Part shown: positions 34,971 to 44,321 of the stretch, in pieces
Layout: each line of letters starts with the position of its first letter
How positions within the stretch are numbered: position 1 is the first letter of the stretch
Assembly (NCBI GenBank): GCA_905197685.1
Contig: CAJJZS010000001.1
Span: forward strand, 437,717-501,716
From: an uncultured Oscillospiraceae bacterium
GTDB lineage: Bacteria > Bacillota > Clostridia > Oscillospirales > Ruminococcaceae
Reading direction: 5' to 3'
Length of the DNA stretch: 64,000 nucleotides
The notes under the pieces: model-generated
The model's database searches: none
What the model was told of the DNA's origin: nothing
What the model saw: only the letters and a program-made list of their open reading frames with translations
Program-made: the position numbers and the translations under genes

Positions 34971-35693
34971 ATGGATTTAAAAGAAAAGGCTGTTTTAGCG
35001 GTAGATGCTTTAGAAAAGGAATATCCCGATGCACAATGCTCGTTGGTTTATGATCCTAAAAAGGCGTATGAGCTGCTGATTTCTACTCGGCTGTCTGCTC
35101 AATGCACCGATGCAAGGGTCAATATTGTAACGAAGGATTTATATCAAAAATATACCTCCCTTTCCGATTTTGCAAATGCCCCTTTGGAGGAAATGGAGGA
35201 AATGATAAAAACCTGCGGCTTGTTTAAAACAAAGGCAAAAGATATTATTGCGATGTCCAAAATGCTGTTGGAAGAATATGACGGGATTCTTCCCGATACT
35301 GTAGAAGAATTGACAAAATTGCCGGGTATCGGCAGAAAAACTGCTAATTTGATTGTGGGAGATATTTATCATAAACCGGCAGTTGTCTGCGACACCCATT
35401 GTATTCGTATCACTAATTTATTAGGATTGAGTCACGGGAAAAATCCCCTTCAGGTAGAAAAGCAGCTCCGAGCTGTTTTACCGATGGATCGGGCAAATGA
35501 TTTTTGCCATCGTCTTGTTTTGCATGGACGGGGTGTTTGTGTTGCAAATCGTCCGAAATGCGACCGCTGCTGTATGCAGGCTTTCTGTTCTTTTGCAAAC
35601 GGTGAATCGGAGGTCTGCGAGAGCAAAAACAACCCGAAAAAATCTTCCGAAAAAGTTTCCGGCAAAAAAACTGCTGCAAAGAAAAAATCATAA
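34971..35693 (+). CDS. nth: Endonuclease III (DNA glycosylase/AP lyase)
   Basis: Removes oxidised pyrimidines and cuts AP sites. The helix-hairpin-helix is LPGIGRKTANLIVGD, containing the catalytic lysine, and the catalytic Asp is in VCDTHCIRITNLLGL. The [4Fe-4S] cluster loop is Cys-x6-Cys-x2-Cys-x5-Cys (CVANRPKC, DRC, CMQAFC). About 25 Lys/Ser-rich residues extend the C-terminus. Three ATGs lie together; AAAAGG at 34957-34962 fits the one at 34971, giving 240 residues. Confidence 0.96.
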   Translation: MDLKEKAVLAVDALEKEYPDAQCSLVYDPKKAYELLISTRLSAQCTDARVNIVTKDLYQKYTSLSDFANAPLEEMEEMIKTCGLFKTKAKDIIAMSKMLLEEYDGILPDTVEELTKLPGIGRKTANLIVGDIYHKPAVVCDTHCIRITNLLGLSHGKNPLQVEKQLRAVLPMDRANDFCHRLVLHGRGVCVANRPKCDRCCMQAFCSFANGESEVCESKNNPKKSSEKVSGKKTAAKKKS

Positions 35694-35752
35694 CCCTTTT
35701 GCTTCTCCCCTCACCTTCCCTGTTCTAAACAAAGAGGGTATGAAGTAAAAGC

Positions 35753-35783
35753 AAAACCGGTATGGATTTCCATACCGGTTTTT
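35753..35783. terminator. Bidirectional terminator between nth and yhaN
   Basis: 14-bp stem AAAACCGGTATGGA / TCCATACCGGTTTT, between convergent genes. Confidence 0.9.
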
Positions 35784-35796
35784 ATACTGCATTTTT

Positions 35797-38598
35797 TTAA
35801 TTTTGAGAAGTTTCTTCTTTTAAAGAAACCAGATGGAAACGGATTCCCGCTTTTGTCAGCATTTCTTTTTCTCTGTTGTGACAGGAGAACAGCAAAATCT
35901 GTTCTTCCTGCGTTTCCAGAAGAAAGCTCAAAAAACGCGCTGTTCTTTCATCGTCTAATTGAGTAAAGCTATCGTCAAAGATAACCGGAACAGATACCTT
36001 TTGATTTCCTTCTGTTGCAAACAGATGAAGAAGTTCCAGACGCATAATCAGATAGATTAAATCTGCCATTCCGTTGCTGAGAGAAGAAACATCCACCAAT
36101 TTTCCGGTTTTCTTTTCTTCCAGGCGAATCCCCAATGACTGGTCAATCACCGCTTTGGTATATCGCGAGTTGGTGATTTTCTGAATCGCTTGAGAAATTT
36201 TTAAGTTAAGCTGTGGGGCAAAATCACGATGAAGCTGCCCGCTTAATGAAAGCAGTTTTTCCTTTGCAATCTCCAATGCGTCTAAGTTACTTTGGTGACG
36301 CTGTATCTGTTGACGAATTTCCTGTAAATCGGATTCAATCTGTCCGCAAGGGCGCTGGGTTTCTTCTTTTCCTCGGCGCAGACCTTCCAATTCGGCTTCG
36401 GATTTTATCAGTTCGGAAAGTTTTGCATTAACTTCGTCCAGCTTTTCACAGGTTTCCTGTCGGTCGGCAGAAATCTCTGTTTCTCCCATTCTTTGAGAAC
36501 GGACATTGTTTTCCAATTCTTCATAAGTATATCCGTTCAGTGTTTCTTCCAACAGCTCTTTTTGCAGCTTTAACTCAACCGAAATTTCGTCATATCTGCG
36601 TTTTCCCTGTCTGCATTTTTCTAAATCGTCCGAAGTCTGTGCGCCGGCTGACGCGCAGGCTTCCACTGCGTATGCGATAGATTGGTTAATCTGTTCAATT
36701 TGATTGGCGCAGTTTTCCTCCTCCTGCATAATCTGCTGCTGCTGAAGGTGAAGCCTTTGTAAATCGGTGCGGATTCTTTTTGCCTGATTTACCGATTCTT
36801 TTAATGATTTTAAACGAACCTCATCGGCAGATAAGGATTCCGATTCTGTTGCAGAACCGGAATTTTCCGAGGAGTTTTCATCAGAATCTGTTTCGGTATC
36901 CTCTTGCTGAGAAATTCTTCGGGTCAGCTTTTGCAGATACGAGGTAATTTCCGATTCCAGAAGATTTGCTTTTTGAGATTTTGCGGTAATCTCTTCCAAA
37001 AGGATGTTTTCCTGCTCCTCAAACTGATGTACTTTATAGTTGTTGACCTGTACCCTACCCAACATTTCTTCCAATCGGGCAAGCGGATTTTGCAGATTAA
37101 GCAGTTGGTAACTTTCTAAAATATCTTTCTGCATTTCCTCGATTTTTTCTAAGCTGTCCCCTTTTTGCTTTGATTTTTCAAAGCGGAAAATGAAGAACAG
37201 ACCGATAATCGAACAAACTAAACCGACAATCATACCGGAAACTCCTGCCAAAACAGGGAAAGCCGTAAATGCAATTACCGCAGCAAAGGTAAGCAGCAAC
37301 AGCACACCGAAAGAAAGGATTCCGATTCCGACGGATTTTGAATGATCCGGCTTTTTCTGTTCTTTCATCTCTTCCAGATGGCGGTAACTTTGAATATCTT
37401 CTTCCAGCTTTTCCCCGTCAATCGCTGACAGTTTGCTGAGATGGAAAGAAACATTACTCTTTTTAATTTGAAGTTCTCTCAGTTCGTCCCGCAAGGTTTC
37501 CAGATTCAGGTGGCGTTCAAACATCAAATCAAACTGCTCTAAAATCTCATCATCGGCTCCGGATACTTCCAGTGTTCGGTAGAGATTGTTTAACTCCTGC
37601 GTTCGGCGGTTCAATTCATCCAAAGCGCGGCGATATTTTTCTAAAGTTCGGGTAATCTGCGCCTTTGCGCCCAAACGTTTTTGCGCCTGGTCAATCAGCT
37701 CTAAATCAATATCCCGATAGGAGAGATATTTCTCATTTTCCTTTTCGATGCGTTCAATACGCGTTCTTAAATTCTGCGCTTTCAGGTAGCGCCCGCCTAG
37801 TTCCTTTGCGGCGCTTTCCCGAACCTGCGCTTCCAGCAATTTTTTCTCTTTTTCTAACTGCTCAATCTCGCGGCGAAGTTCTTTGCCCTTTTGCAGCAGC
37901 TGAAAATATTCCGATTCATTCTTTTTGGATTCTTCCAATTCTTCGGAAAGTTCTTTTTCCCGAAGAACGGCTTGTCCATAAGGGGTTTTACTCTTTTTCG
38001 GAGAGCCGATCTGCTCCGCTTTTTCGTCTAAACAGCGTAAAACCGCGCTGAGCGAAACGTTAGAATCGGCTGTCTTCATCAAAGAAAGCAGCTTATCATT
38101 CACTTCGGCAGAAAATCCCGATTCCTGCGCAACGCCGGAGCAACTCATCTGCGCAATATTGGCAGTATTGTTAAAGGCAGTTTTGCTCAGTCCTAACAGT
38201 GTTTCCCCGATTTGAGGCTGACGGGTTACGGCATGATACGGAAAATCCAGGGTTAAATCATCGCCGGTCAAATCATCATAAACCTTAACCGATTCGTTAT
38301 CTTTGTCAAAGCTGCGTTCGATGCGGTAGGTTCGTTCCTCGTTTCGGCAGATTAAAACGCCACGGTAACTGCCGCCGTCCCACGGCTGATACTTGTCCCG
38401 ATGCGGGGTGTAGCTGCGCCGCTTGGCAGCCGGTTGATAGAAGCCGTAAAACATTCCGGTTAAAAATGCCTGTATTGTGCTTTTCCCCGCTTCGTTTTTT
38501 CCTTCTATCAAATTCAGCCCCGGTTCCAAGTTGATTTCTTTTTCTCGGAACTTTCCGAATCCAATCAGCTTTAGCTGTAAAATTTCTAATTTTTGCAT
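35797..38598 (-). CDS. yhaN: YhaN-type SMC/Rad50-like ATPase
   Basis: 933-residue AAA ATPase of the RecF/SbcC group. Walker A is IEGKNEAGKST near residue 35. Long coiled coils (about 180-400 and 480-800) flank a pair of membrane helices at about residues 425-475 (VGIGILSFGVLLLLT and SGMIVGLVCSIIGLFFIF). The C-terminal Walker B/signature region reads VSSLSNGMADLIYL and PVIFDDSFTQLDDERT. Mid-protein membrane helices distinguish YhaN from SbcC. The start follows the yhaO stop without a gap (TAAATG on the minus strand). The pair probably forms an SbcCD/Mre11-Rad50-like nuclease at the membrane. Confidence 0.9.
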   Translation of the reverse strand: MQKLEILQLKLIGFGKFREKEINLEPGLNLIEGKNEAGKSTIQAFLTGMFYGFYQPAAKRRSYTPHRDKYQPWDGGSYRGVLICRNEERTYRIERSFDKDNESVKVYDDLTGDDLTLDFPYHAVTRQPQIGETLLGLSKTAFNNTANIAQMSCSGVAQESGFSAEVNDKLLSLMKTADSNVSLSAVLRCLDEKAEQIGSPKKSKTPYGQAVLREKELSEELEESKKNESEYFQLLQKGKELRREIEQLEKEKKLLEAQVRESAAKELGGRYLKAQNLRTRIERIEKENEKYLSYRDIDLELIDQAQKRLGAKAQITRTLEKYRRALDELNRRTQELNNLYRTLEVSGADDEILEQFDLMFERHLNLETLRDELRELQIKKSNVSFHLSKLSAIDGEKLEEDIQSYRHLEEMKEQKKPDHSKSVGIGILSFGVLLLLTFAAVIAFTAFPVLAGVSGMIVGLVCSIIGLFFIFRFEKSKQKGDSLEKIEEMQKDILESYQLLNLQNPLARLEEMLGRVQVNNYKVHQFEEQENILLEEITAKSQKANLLESEITSYLQKLTRRISQQEDTETDSDENSSENSGSATESESLSADEVRLKSLKESVNQAKRIRTDLQRLHLQQQQIMQEEENCANQIEQINQSIAYAVEACASAGAQTSDDLEKCRQGKRRYDEISVELKLQKELLEETLNGYTYEELENNVRSQRMGETEISADRQETCEKLDEVNAKLSELIKSEAELEGLRRGKEETQRPCGQIESDLQEIRQQIQRHQSNLDALEIAKEKLLSLSGQLHRDFAPQLNLKISQAIQKITNSRYTKAVIDQSLGIRLEEKKTGKLVDVSSLSNGMADLIYLIMRLELLHLFATEGNQKVSVPVIFDDSFTQLDDERTARFLSFLLETQEEQILLFSCHNREKEMLTKAGIRFHLVSLKEETSQN

Positions 38599-39699
38599 TT
38601 ATCCTTCCCCCTTTCTGTCATTGGAAGAAAGAGAAAGCAAGGCTTCCAAGCCATATTGCAAGGCTTTTTGTTCCACCTTAGAAAGCTCGTGATTTTGAAA
38701 GCTCCCGATAAAATCCCCGATTAAGTTGCCCTGGTTTTCCCGATACAGCTCGTCAATGTTGCAGTCGGGGCGGGTTTTGTCAAGAATTCGGCAAAAATAT
38801 TCTTTATAGCGCAAATCTTCTTCTATCTTTTCAATATTCCATGCGGCATTGACAGGATGTACCCCGCTTAACTCCACTGTGTAGATATTGTGCGGATTTT
38901 CCCGAATCATCGCCGCAGCGATTCGTTCGGAGATGGCAATCTCGGAATCTTCCGCCCGAGTTTCAATACCGATGGTCCGGTATTCCCTTTGAGCAAAGGG
39001 GATAAACCGGCAGCGTCTGCGCTCCCCTTCCACATCGACCATAAAAAATCCGTGTTCTCCGCTTTCTCCGAAATCAAGAGGTTCCAACGAACCGCAATAG
39101 TAAACATCGGGCGCCGGCTGCTGCATTTTGTGGATATGCCCCAAAGCGACATAATCAAACCCCGATTGAGAAAGGGCTTGCGCATCTAACGGAAGGTAGC
39201 GGCTTTCGGCGGCAGTATCGCCGTGCAGCATCAGGATTTGATATTGTCCCTGCTGCGCGGAAGGTTTCGGCAGTTCTAACGGTTGTTCCATCTCTTTTTG
39301 ATTCCAACTGTGATAGGTAATCACTGTGCGGTAGGAAGAAAGCGCAACCCTGCCCGTTCCGGCAGGCGCAAGATAAAACCGCTTGCTCCAATCAATCTTT
39401 CGGTAAGCGCTGTTTTCGGTTTGCGGGTCATGATTGCCGGAAATGGCAACAATGACGGCGTGTTTGAGCCGCTCAATCATAGCGTTGATGTTTCTCAGTT
39501 CTTCTACCCGCAGTTCCTCACTGTTTAAAAAGTCGCCGCAGCACAAGATAAAATCCACCTGATTTTGATTGGCAAAATCAATCAGCCTGCCAAAGGTATC
39601 CAATAATTCCCGGCGGCGGCGATGGGCAAACTGCTGTCCGTAGCGTGAAACAGAAAACGTTTTGCCCAGGTGCAAATCGCTGATATGCAGAAACCTCAT
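38599..39699 (-). CDS. yhaO: YhaO/SbcD-like metallophosphoesterase (DNA repair exonuclease)
   Basis: 366 residues. The calcineurin-like phosphoesterase motifs are HISDLHLGKTF at the N-terminus, DFILCCGDFLNSE, AISGNHDP, MLHGDTA and VALGHIHKMQ, which together form the two-metal site of Mre11/SbcD nucleases. The frame opens 27 codons earlier, but GGAGGGG directly before the ATG at 39699 fixes the start. It is the first gene of the yhaO-yhaN operon. Confidence 0.92.
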   Translation of the reverse strand: MRFLHISDLHLGKTFSVSRYGQQFAHRRRRELLDTFGRLIDFANQNQVDFILCCGDFLNSEELRVEELRNINAMIERLKHAVIVAISGNHDPQTENSAYRKIDWSKRFYLAPAGTGRVALSSYRTVITYHSWNQKEMEQPLELPKPSAQQGQYQILMLHGDTAAESRYLPLDAQALSQSGFDYVALGHIHKMQQPAPDVYYCGSLEPLDFGESGEHGFFMVDVEGERRRCRFIPFAQREYRTIGIETRAEDSEIAISERIAAAMIRENPHNIYTVELSGVHPVNAAWNIEKIEEDLRYKEYFCRILDKTRPDCNIDELYRENQGNLIGDFIGSFQNHELSKVEQKALQYGLEALLSLSSNDRKGEG

Positions 39700-39800
39700 C
39701 CTACCCCTCCTTACAAAACAAACAAAATTCAGTTGGTTTTTATGACTATTATAACATATTTTTGCCTGATTTTCAACCAAACCGAACCAAAAGGCAAAAG

Positions 39801-39831
39801 AAAAAGCGGGAGAAAAAATCTCCCGCTTTTT
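39801..39831 (-). terminator. Terminator of the surface protein gene
   Basis: AAAAAGCGGGAGA / TCTCCCGCTTTTT stem, 5-base loop, A and T runs on both sides, just after the stop of the minus-strand gene at 39835. Confidence 0.88.
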
Positions 39832-39834
39832 GTT

Positions 39835-42102
39835 TTAGTACAGACGGTCTAAGGTTTTAAAGGTCCAGTATGCTTTTAATTTCTGTTTCGGCTGCGCTTT
39901 TCCTGCCGGAATGGTGATTGTTTTGCCGTTCTGTTTGATAGTCATACCTACATTTTCGCGGCGCAGCGTTTCCATCACGCTTGCCGGCATATTGGTAATT
40001 TCTTTCGGGACAAACACTTTTATGGTTTTTCCCTTTTCTGCTTTATGGATTTTATTTTTGACATTCTGCCAGAAGTTGTAGGCTTCTACCGCTTTTTTGT
40101 CATTCTGATTCGGCTTTTCCGATTCGTAGTTTACAACACCGGAATGATTGGAAGAACTGTTGCCGGTGTGGTTGTCGGAATCTGTGTTTGGAACAGTAGG
40201 TTTGTTGTCCGGGGTTTCCGGATCTGGATTAGGATCTGGATCTGGGTTAGGATCCGGATTCGGCAGTTCTTCTTTTTCTTTCAGTTCGCCTTTGGTAATG
40301 ACAAAATCACTGTTGTGATCGATGGTGAACTCTAAGTACTCATCCTGAGTAATAGTTAAGTTTGCAGCCACCTGTACATACTCTTTGGTAGTGTTATCGT
40401 AGTAGTAAACATACAGATTTTCTGTACCGACTTCATCTTTAAACGCATAATCTGCTTTAATACGGATTGTTGCTTTGCCAGGCAGTTTTCCGTTTTCAGC
40501 AAAGCTCAGAATCAAAGCGTTCTGATCCCAGTCGATTCCATCAACAGCATCACTTTCGGAATTCCACTTTGCTTCAATTCCGGTGGTAAGGTCGATATCC
40601 TTGATATTTTCATCGGTAATATCTTGACCGTTAAAAATCCATTCAATACCGGCACTTTCTAAAGAAATGGTTTTATCCTGTCCTTTGATGGCTTCAAAAA
40701 CTTCTTGGGAAAGAGTCGTTTCATTTCCGTAGTAAATGTGTGCTGTACTGCCCTCTTGCATATTCCGAATATCATCTACTAAAGATGGACTGTTAGTAGA
40801 TGTGATAATATCGCCTGTTTGGTCATTATCTTCTATATTCTCAACTAAAAATTCAATTTCATTTGGTAGCTGATTTTTACTGTCTGGATTATGATATTTA
40901 GAGTAGAATGTTGACATATTATTATTGCTGTCAAACAAATTAATTGAATCCACTGTAAAAAGACCGCTGACTTCAAATTCACTGATAGGTACTGTAATCT
41001 TTAATGGTTCATCTTTATCCGAATGAACTTGATGAATCCATTTTTCTTCTTTACGGTTCACGATATCTACTATAGCTGAACGATAACCAGATACATCATC
41101 GGTAACATCCAAAGTCAAAGTGACAAAACCAGGGGCTTTCACTTTGGTTTTATCAATGGAAATTTGTTTTAATATTGGTGGTGTAATATCTTCATTTCCA
41201 TCATTAATAATAGTAAATGATATTTCCTGTTGCAAGGTTGGTATACCAGAATTCGGCTTATTATTCGGATTGTTTTTAGAATACCAAACAGAAATATGTC
41301 CATTAGCATCCATTAAAGTAACAGTATCTAAATCATATTTTCCGGCTCCATCGTATTCTGTTGTTTTAACTTGTACATCAATATCTCCATCTATTACAGG
41401 TGCAGAATCAAAGTCATTCCAAGTTGCTTCTATGGAATGCCCTGTTGCTTTGTTGATGAATTCTGCTTCTACATAATCAACACCAGATACATCATCCAAA
41501 ACTGTAAGTTTTAAAACAGCTTCTTCAGATGCTTTAATAGAATCCGGAGAAATTGATAAATTCTTTAAAAGCGGTGCGGATTTATCTTCACTGTTCTCAT
41601 TTGTTACTGTTACGGTAACTGTTGATGGAAATGGAAATTCTGTTGAATCTTCAGTATAGACGACATTATTATTCGCAATATCAAATAATGTGACATCCAA
41701 CAGTCTGAGTGTACCACTTACTTCATCATTCGGAACTCTCACGGTACATTGTATTTCATATTGATTCTTTCCAAGATCAATAATGTTATATTCATAGTGA
41801 TCTAAAGATATTGCTTTTTGAGTTGCTTCGTTAATAAAAGTAATTCTAGCAAAATCTAATCCCGAAATATCATCATTAACATATAGTGTTAAAATGAATG
41901 AATCTCCTGCAACAACTTCCGTTTTATCCACAGACATACCTGTCAGTACCGGCGCTTCATAGTCCGGTGTTCCGTATAACTCGTAGTCTTGTTCTTGTGT
42001 TTGAATGTTTCCCGTTTCAGTGTTGTCTGCAAAGGCGGGAACTGCTGTGCCGAAAATCATCATAGCAGACAGCAAGGCAGCCAACAAAGATTTTCCTTTC
42101 AT
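39835..42102 (-). CDS. Secreted repeat protein with three Ig-like modules
   Basis: 755 residues. The signal peptide ends near AVPAFA (residue 25). Three related modules of about 120 residues follow, each opening with a P-x-L-x-x-[LIM]-S-[IV]-D-type strand (APVLTGMSVDKTEV, APLLKNLSISPDSI, PPILKQISIDKTKV). Each contains a [ND]-D-[IV]-S-G turn and a later L-x-D-x-x-x-N/H motif. A fourth region (about 420-600) has two beta domains. A Pro/Asp repeat linker (NPDPNPDPDPNPDP) and a 100-residue basic C-terminal domain end the protein. No LPxTG anchor or SLH domain is visible. Function unknown; probably cell-surface or extracellular. Confidence 0.8.
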   Translation of the reverse strand: MKGKSLLAALLSAMMIFGTAVPAFADNTETGNIQTQEQDYELYGTPDYEAPVLTGMSVDKTEVVAGDSFILTLYVNDDISGLDFARITFINEATQKAISLDHYEYNIIDLGKNQYEIQCTVRVPNDEVSGTLRLLDVTLFDIANNNVVYTEDSTEFPFPSTVTVTVTNENSEDKSAPLLKNLSISPDSIKASEEAVLKLTVLDDVSGVDYVEAEFINKATGHSIEATWNDFDSAPVIDGDIDVQVKTTEYDGAGKYDLDTVTLMDANGHISVWYSKNNPNNKPNSGIPTLQQEISFTIINDGNEDITPPILKQISIDKTKVKAPGFVTLTLDVTDDVSGYRSAIVDIVNRKEEKWIHQVHSDKDEPLKITVPISEFEVSGLFTVDSINLFDSNNNMSTFYSKYHNPDSKNQLPNEIEFLVENIEDNDQTGDIITSTNSPSLVDDIRNMQEGSTAHIYYGNETTLSQEVFEAIKGQDKTISLESAGIEWIFNGQDITDENIKDIDLTTGIEAKWNSESDAVDGIDWDQNALILSFAENGKLPGKATIRIKADYAFKDEVGTENLYVYYYDNTTKEYVQVAANLTITQDEYLEFTIDHNSDFVITKGELKEKEELPNPDPNPDPDPNPDPETPDNKPTVPNTDSDNHTGNSSSNHSGVVNYESEKPNQNDKKAVEAYNFWQNVKNKIHKAEKGKTIKVFVPKEITNMPASVMETLRRENVGMTIKQNGKTITIPAGKAQPKQKLKAYWTFKTLDRLY

Positions 42103-42149
42103 TGTAAAACCCTCCGTTTTTTGTTATGAATCGTTTTTTCAAAACCTTC

Positions 42150-42170
42150 TATACTATTATCAATAGTATA
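42150..42170. promoter_or_regulatory. Palindromic operator candidate between the surface protein gene and the XRE regulator
   Basis: TATACTAT, TATCA spacer, ATAGTATA: 8-bp arms. A further TATAGTATA lies at 42178-42186. The palindrome falls just downstream of the predicted start of surface-protein transcription. Confidence 0.65.
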
Positions 42171-42175
42171 CTTCT

Positions 42176-42204
42176 ATTATAGTATAGATATTATATAATT
42201 TCAA
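42176..42204 (-). promoter_or_regulatory. Promoter of the surface protein gene
   Basis: Minus strand TTGAAA (42199-42204), 17 bases, TATAAT (42176-42181). Confidence 0.7.
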
Positions 42205-42273
42205 GTATAATTGTATCTATATTTTATGTTATAGGAAATGGATTTTCGTTACTCTTGTATAGAGGTGGTATCG

Positions 42274-42609
42274 GTGGATATTGATTACACCGCTCTTGGC
42301 AAAAGAGTTGCTGCAATCCGCAGGAAAAGAAAACTGACGCAAGAGCAGCTTGCCGAACAAACGGAACTGTCCAATATTTATATCTCCCATATTGAAAATT
42401 CGCGCTCAATTCCCAGTTTGGAAACTTTGATGAAGCTGTGCGGTGTGTTGCAGGTAACCCCCGATGAGCTGCTTTTAGGAACCAATCCCAGACTGCAAAA
42501 CTATTTACAGGAAGAAATTATCCAAAAGTTAGCTTACTGTACCCCAAAGCAGCGGCGCATCATCAACGGATTTATCGACCTTTTATTATCGGAAGACCGG
42601 GAGAAATGA
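42274..42609 (+). CDS. XRE family regulator (divergent from the surface protein gene)
   Basis: 111 residues. The Cro/cI helix-turn-helix reads LGKRVAAIRRKRKLTQEQLA, then ELSNIYISHIENSRSIPS and LETLMKLCGVLQVTPDELL. A short helical tail follows. The frame opens at 42238, but AGAGGTGG at 42261-42268 fits the GTG at 42274. Divergent orientation and the palindromes in the shared 170-bp spacer suggest it controls itself and the secreted repeat protein. Confidence 0.88.
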   Translation: MDIDYTALGKRVAAIRRKRKLTQEQLAEQTELSNIYISHIENSRSIPSLETLMKLCGVLQVTPDELLLGTNPRLQNYLQEEIIQKLAYCTPKQRRIINGFIDLLLSEDREK

Positions 42610-42626
42610 CAGTTTGTCGGCAAAAA

Positions 42627-42665
42627 AGAAAGAGGCAGTGAAAATTCACTGTCTCTTTCTGCGTT
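42627..42665. terminator. Terminator between the XRE gene and tyrS
   Basis: AGAAAGAGGCAGTGAA / TTCACTGTCTCTTTCT stem (one G-T pair) followed by GCGTTTTT; convergent genes. Confidence 0.85.
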
Positions 42666-42677
42666 TTTAGTAAAAAA

Positions 42678-43910
42678 TTATTTTACAATTACAACTTTAT
42701 GGAATACTTTTTTGCCTTTTTTCAGAATCAAATGACCCTGCGCAAAATCGTTTTCGGTAACTGCTGCGTCAAATGCGGTTACTTTTTCATCATTTACCGC
42801 AATACCGCCCTGTTTGATTAAGCGTTTTGCTTCTGCTTTGGAAGGAGCAAGCTCTGTTTTTACCAGCAGGTCGGCAACCGCAAGGCTGCCGTTTTCATCA
42901 AAATCAGCTGCGGTCAGTTCGGTGGTCGGCATATTTTCGGTGTTGCCGCCGGAAACGAACAGCGCTTTGGAAGCGTCTAATGCTTTCTGCGCCTCTTCTT
43001 CCCCATGAACCATCGCAGTCAGCTCGAAAGCAAGGCGTTCTTTTGCCACATTCAGCTGCGCGCCTTCCCAGCTTTCCATAGATTCGATTTCTTCAATCGG
43101 AATAAAGGTCAGCATTTTCAGGCATTTGATAACATCGGCATCGTCCACATTTCTCCAGTACTGGAAGAAATCGTAAGGAGAAGTTTTCTGCGCATCCAGC
43201 CATACTGCGTTGCCTGCGGTTTTGCCCATTTTCTTGCCCTGGGAGTCGGTCAGCAGGGTGATGGTCATTGCGTAAGCGTCTTTGCCCAGTTTGCGGCGAA
43301 TCAGTTCGGTACCGCCTAACATATTGCTCCACTGGTCATCGCCGCCGAACTGCATATTACAGCCGTAATGTTGGAACATATGGTAAAAGTCATAGCTCTG
43401 CATAATCATGTAGTTAAACTCCAAGAAGCTAAGACCTTTTTCCATACGCTGTTTGTAACATTCTGCGGTCAGCATACGGTTTACGCTGAAGCACGCGCCC
43501 ACATCGCGCAGCAGCTCGATGTAGTTGAGGTTCATCAGCCAATCTGCGTTATTGAGCATCATCGCTTTTCCTTCTCCGAATTCGATGAAGCGTTCCATCT
43601 GACGCTTAAAACATTCCGCATTGTGCGCAATATCCTCTTTGGTCAGCATTTTTCTCATATCGGTACGACCGGACGGGTCGCCGATCATAGTTGTTCCGCC
43701 GCCAATGAGAGCGATTGGACGGTTGCCTGCCATCTGAAGGCGCTTCATTAAGGTCAAAGCCATAAAGTGACCTGCGGTCAAGCTGTCGGCAGTACAGTCA
43801 AATCCGATGTAGAAAGTTGCCTTTCCGTTGTTAATCATTTCTTTGATTTCTTCTTCGTCCGTTACCTGAGCAATCAAGCCGCGGCGTTTGAGTTCTTCGT
43901 AAAGTGTCAT
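42678..43910 (-). CDS. tyrS: Tyrosyl-tRNA synthetase
   Basis: Class I aminoacyl-tRNA synthetase, 410 residues. The nucleotide-binding segment FYIGFDCTADSLTAGHFM carries the HIGH-like site, KMGKT (in QGKKMGKTAGNAVWL) is the KMSKS equivalent, and a C-terminal S4 RNA-binding domain (LVKTELAPSKAEAKRLIKQG) is present. The open frame runs 47 codons upstream through the T-box terminator, and an ATG also occurs two codons earlier. GGAGG 8 bases before the ATG at 43910 decides the start. It is controlled by the upstream T-box. Confidence 0.97.
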   Translation of the reverse strand: MTLYEELKRRGLIAQVTDEEEIKEMINNGKATFYIGFDCTADSLTAGHFMALTLMKRLQMAGNRPIALIGGGTTMIGDPSGRTDMRKMLTKEDIAHNAECFKRQMERFIEFGEGKAMMLNNADWLMNLNYIELLRDVGACFSVNRMLTAECYKQRMEKGLSFLEFNYMIMQSYDFYHMFQHYGCNMQFGGDDQWSNMLGGTELIRRKLGKDAYAMTITLLTDSQGKKMGKTAGNAVWLDAQKTSPYDFFQYWRNVDDADVIKCLKMLTFIPIEEIESMESWEGAQLNVAKERLAFELTAMVHGEEEAQKALDASKALFVSGGNTENMPTTELTAADFDENGSLAVADLLVKTELAPSKAEAKRLIKQGGIAVNDEKVTAFDAAVTENDFAQGHLILKKGKKVFHKVVIVK

Positions 43911-43983
43911 TGTCATTTCCTCCTGTATTTTTCTAAATTTAATTTGGGAAAAATCCCTACGGAGGACGTTTTTCCGAAAGATA

Positions 43984-44282
43984 AGAAAAGCCCTCCGCTT
44001 TGATACCGAAACACATCGGCAAAAGCAGAGGGCGAAAAAACGCGTTACCACCTCTATTTACTGCACCCTCACGGGATACAGCCTCAGCAGGTACAAAGGT
44101 TAAAAATCCTGTTATACCCTAATCACATAACGGAGATTACCCGACTGTTCCTACCGGTTTTATACAAAACGTTCAGACAGCAGCTCGGAGAGGTATTCAC
44201 AAAAAGGGGTTACACTTTCTCGCACCAACCGAAAGCTCTCTGAGTAAACTGCAAATTGCTACTCTTTCTCGTCATAGCCGTT
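43984..44282 (-). promoter_or_regulatory. Tyrosine T-box riboswitch leader of tyrS
   Basis: On the minus strand the leader has the stem I elements GAGTAG, AGAGAGCTTTCGGTTGGTG and GTGAATACCTC. TAC (44196-44194) sits at the specifier position, followed by a CTGAAC segment. The T-box sequence AAATAGAGGTGGTAACGCG is at 44059-44041, then the terminator stem GCCCTCTGCTTT / AAAGCGGAGGGC (44033-43990) with a T-run. Uncharged tRNA-Tyr would pair with the specifier and the T-box bulge and prevent termination. Confidence 0.95.
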
Positions 44283-44288
44283 GCAAGC

Positions 44289-44317
44289 ATTATAATATAA
44301 ACTCTTCCTTTTGTCAA
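44289..44317 (-). promoter_or_regulatory. Consensus promoter of tyrS
   Basis: Minus strand TTGACA (44312-44317), 17 bases, TATAAT (44289-44294): a perfect sigma-A promoter just before the T-box leader. Confidence 0.92.
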
Positions 44318-44321
44318 CCCC

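Noticed and set aside
40200..40270. Short GGATCTGGATT-type tandem repeat as a possible CRISPR-like array
   Set aside because: Repeats encode the Pro/Asp linker of the secreted protein and have no spacers.
40045..40335. 96-codon plus-strand frame opposite the secreted repeat protein
   Set aside because: Mirror of the Pro/Asp repeat linker; low-complexity shadow without a start signal.
43911..44051. N-terminal extension of TyrS
   Set aside because: It is the translated T-box terminator and antiterminator, a leader RNA; the enzyme starts at 43910.
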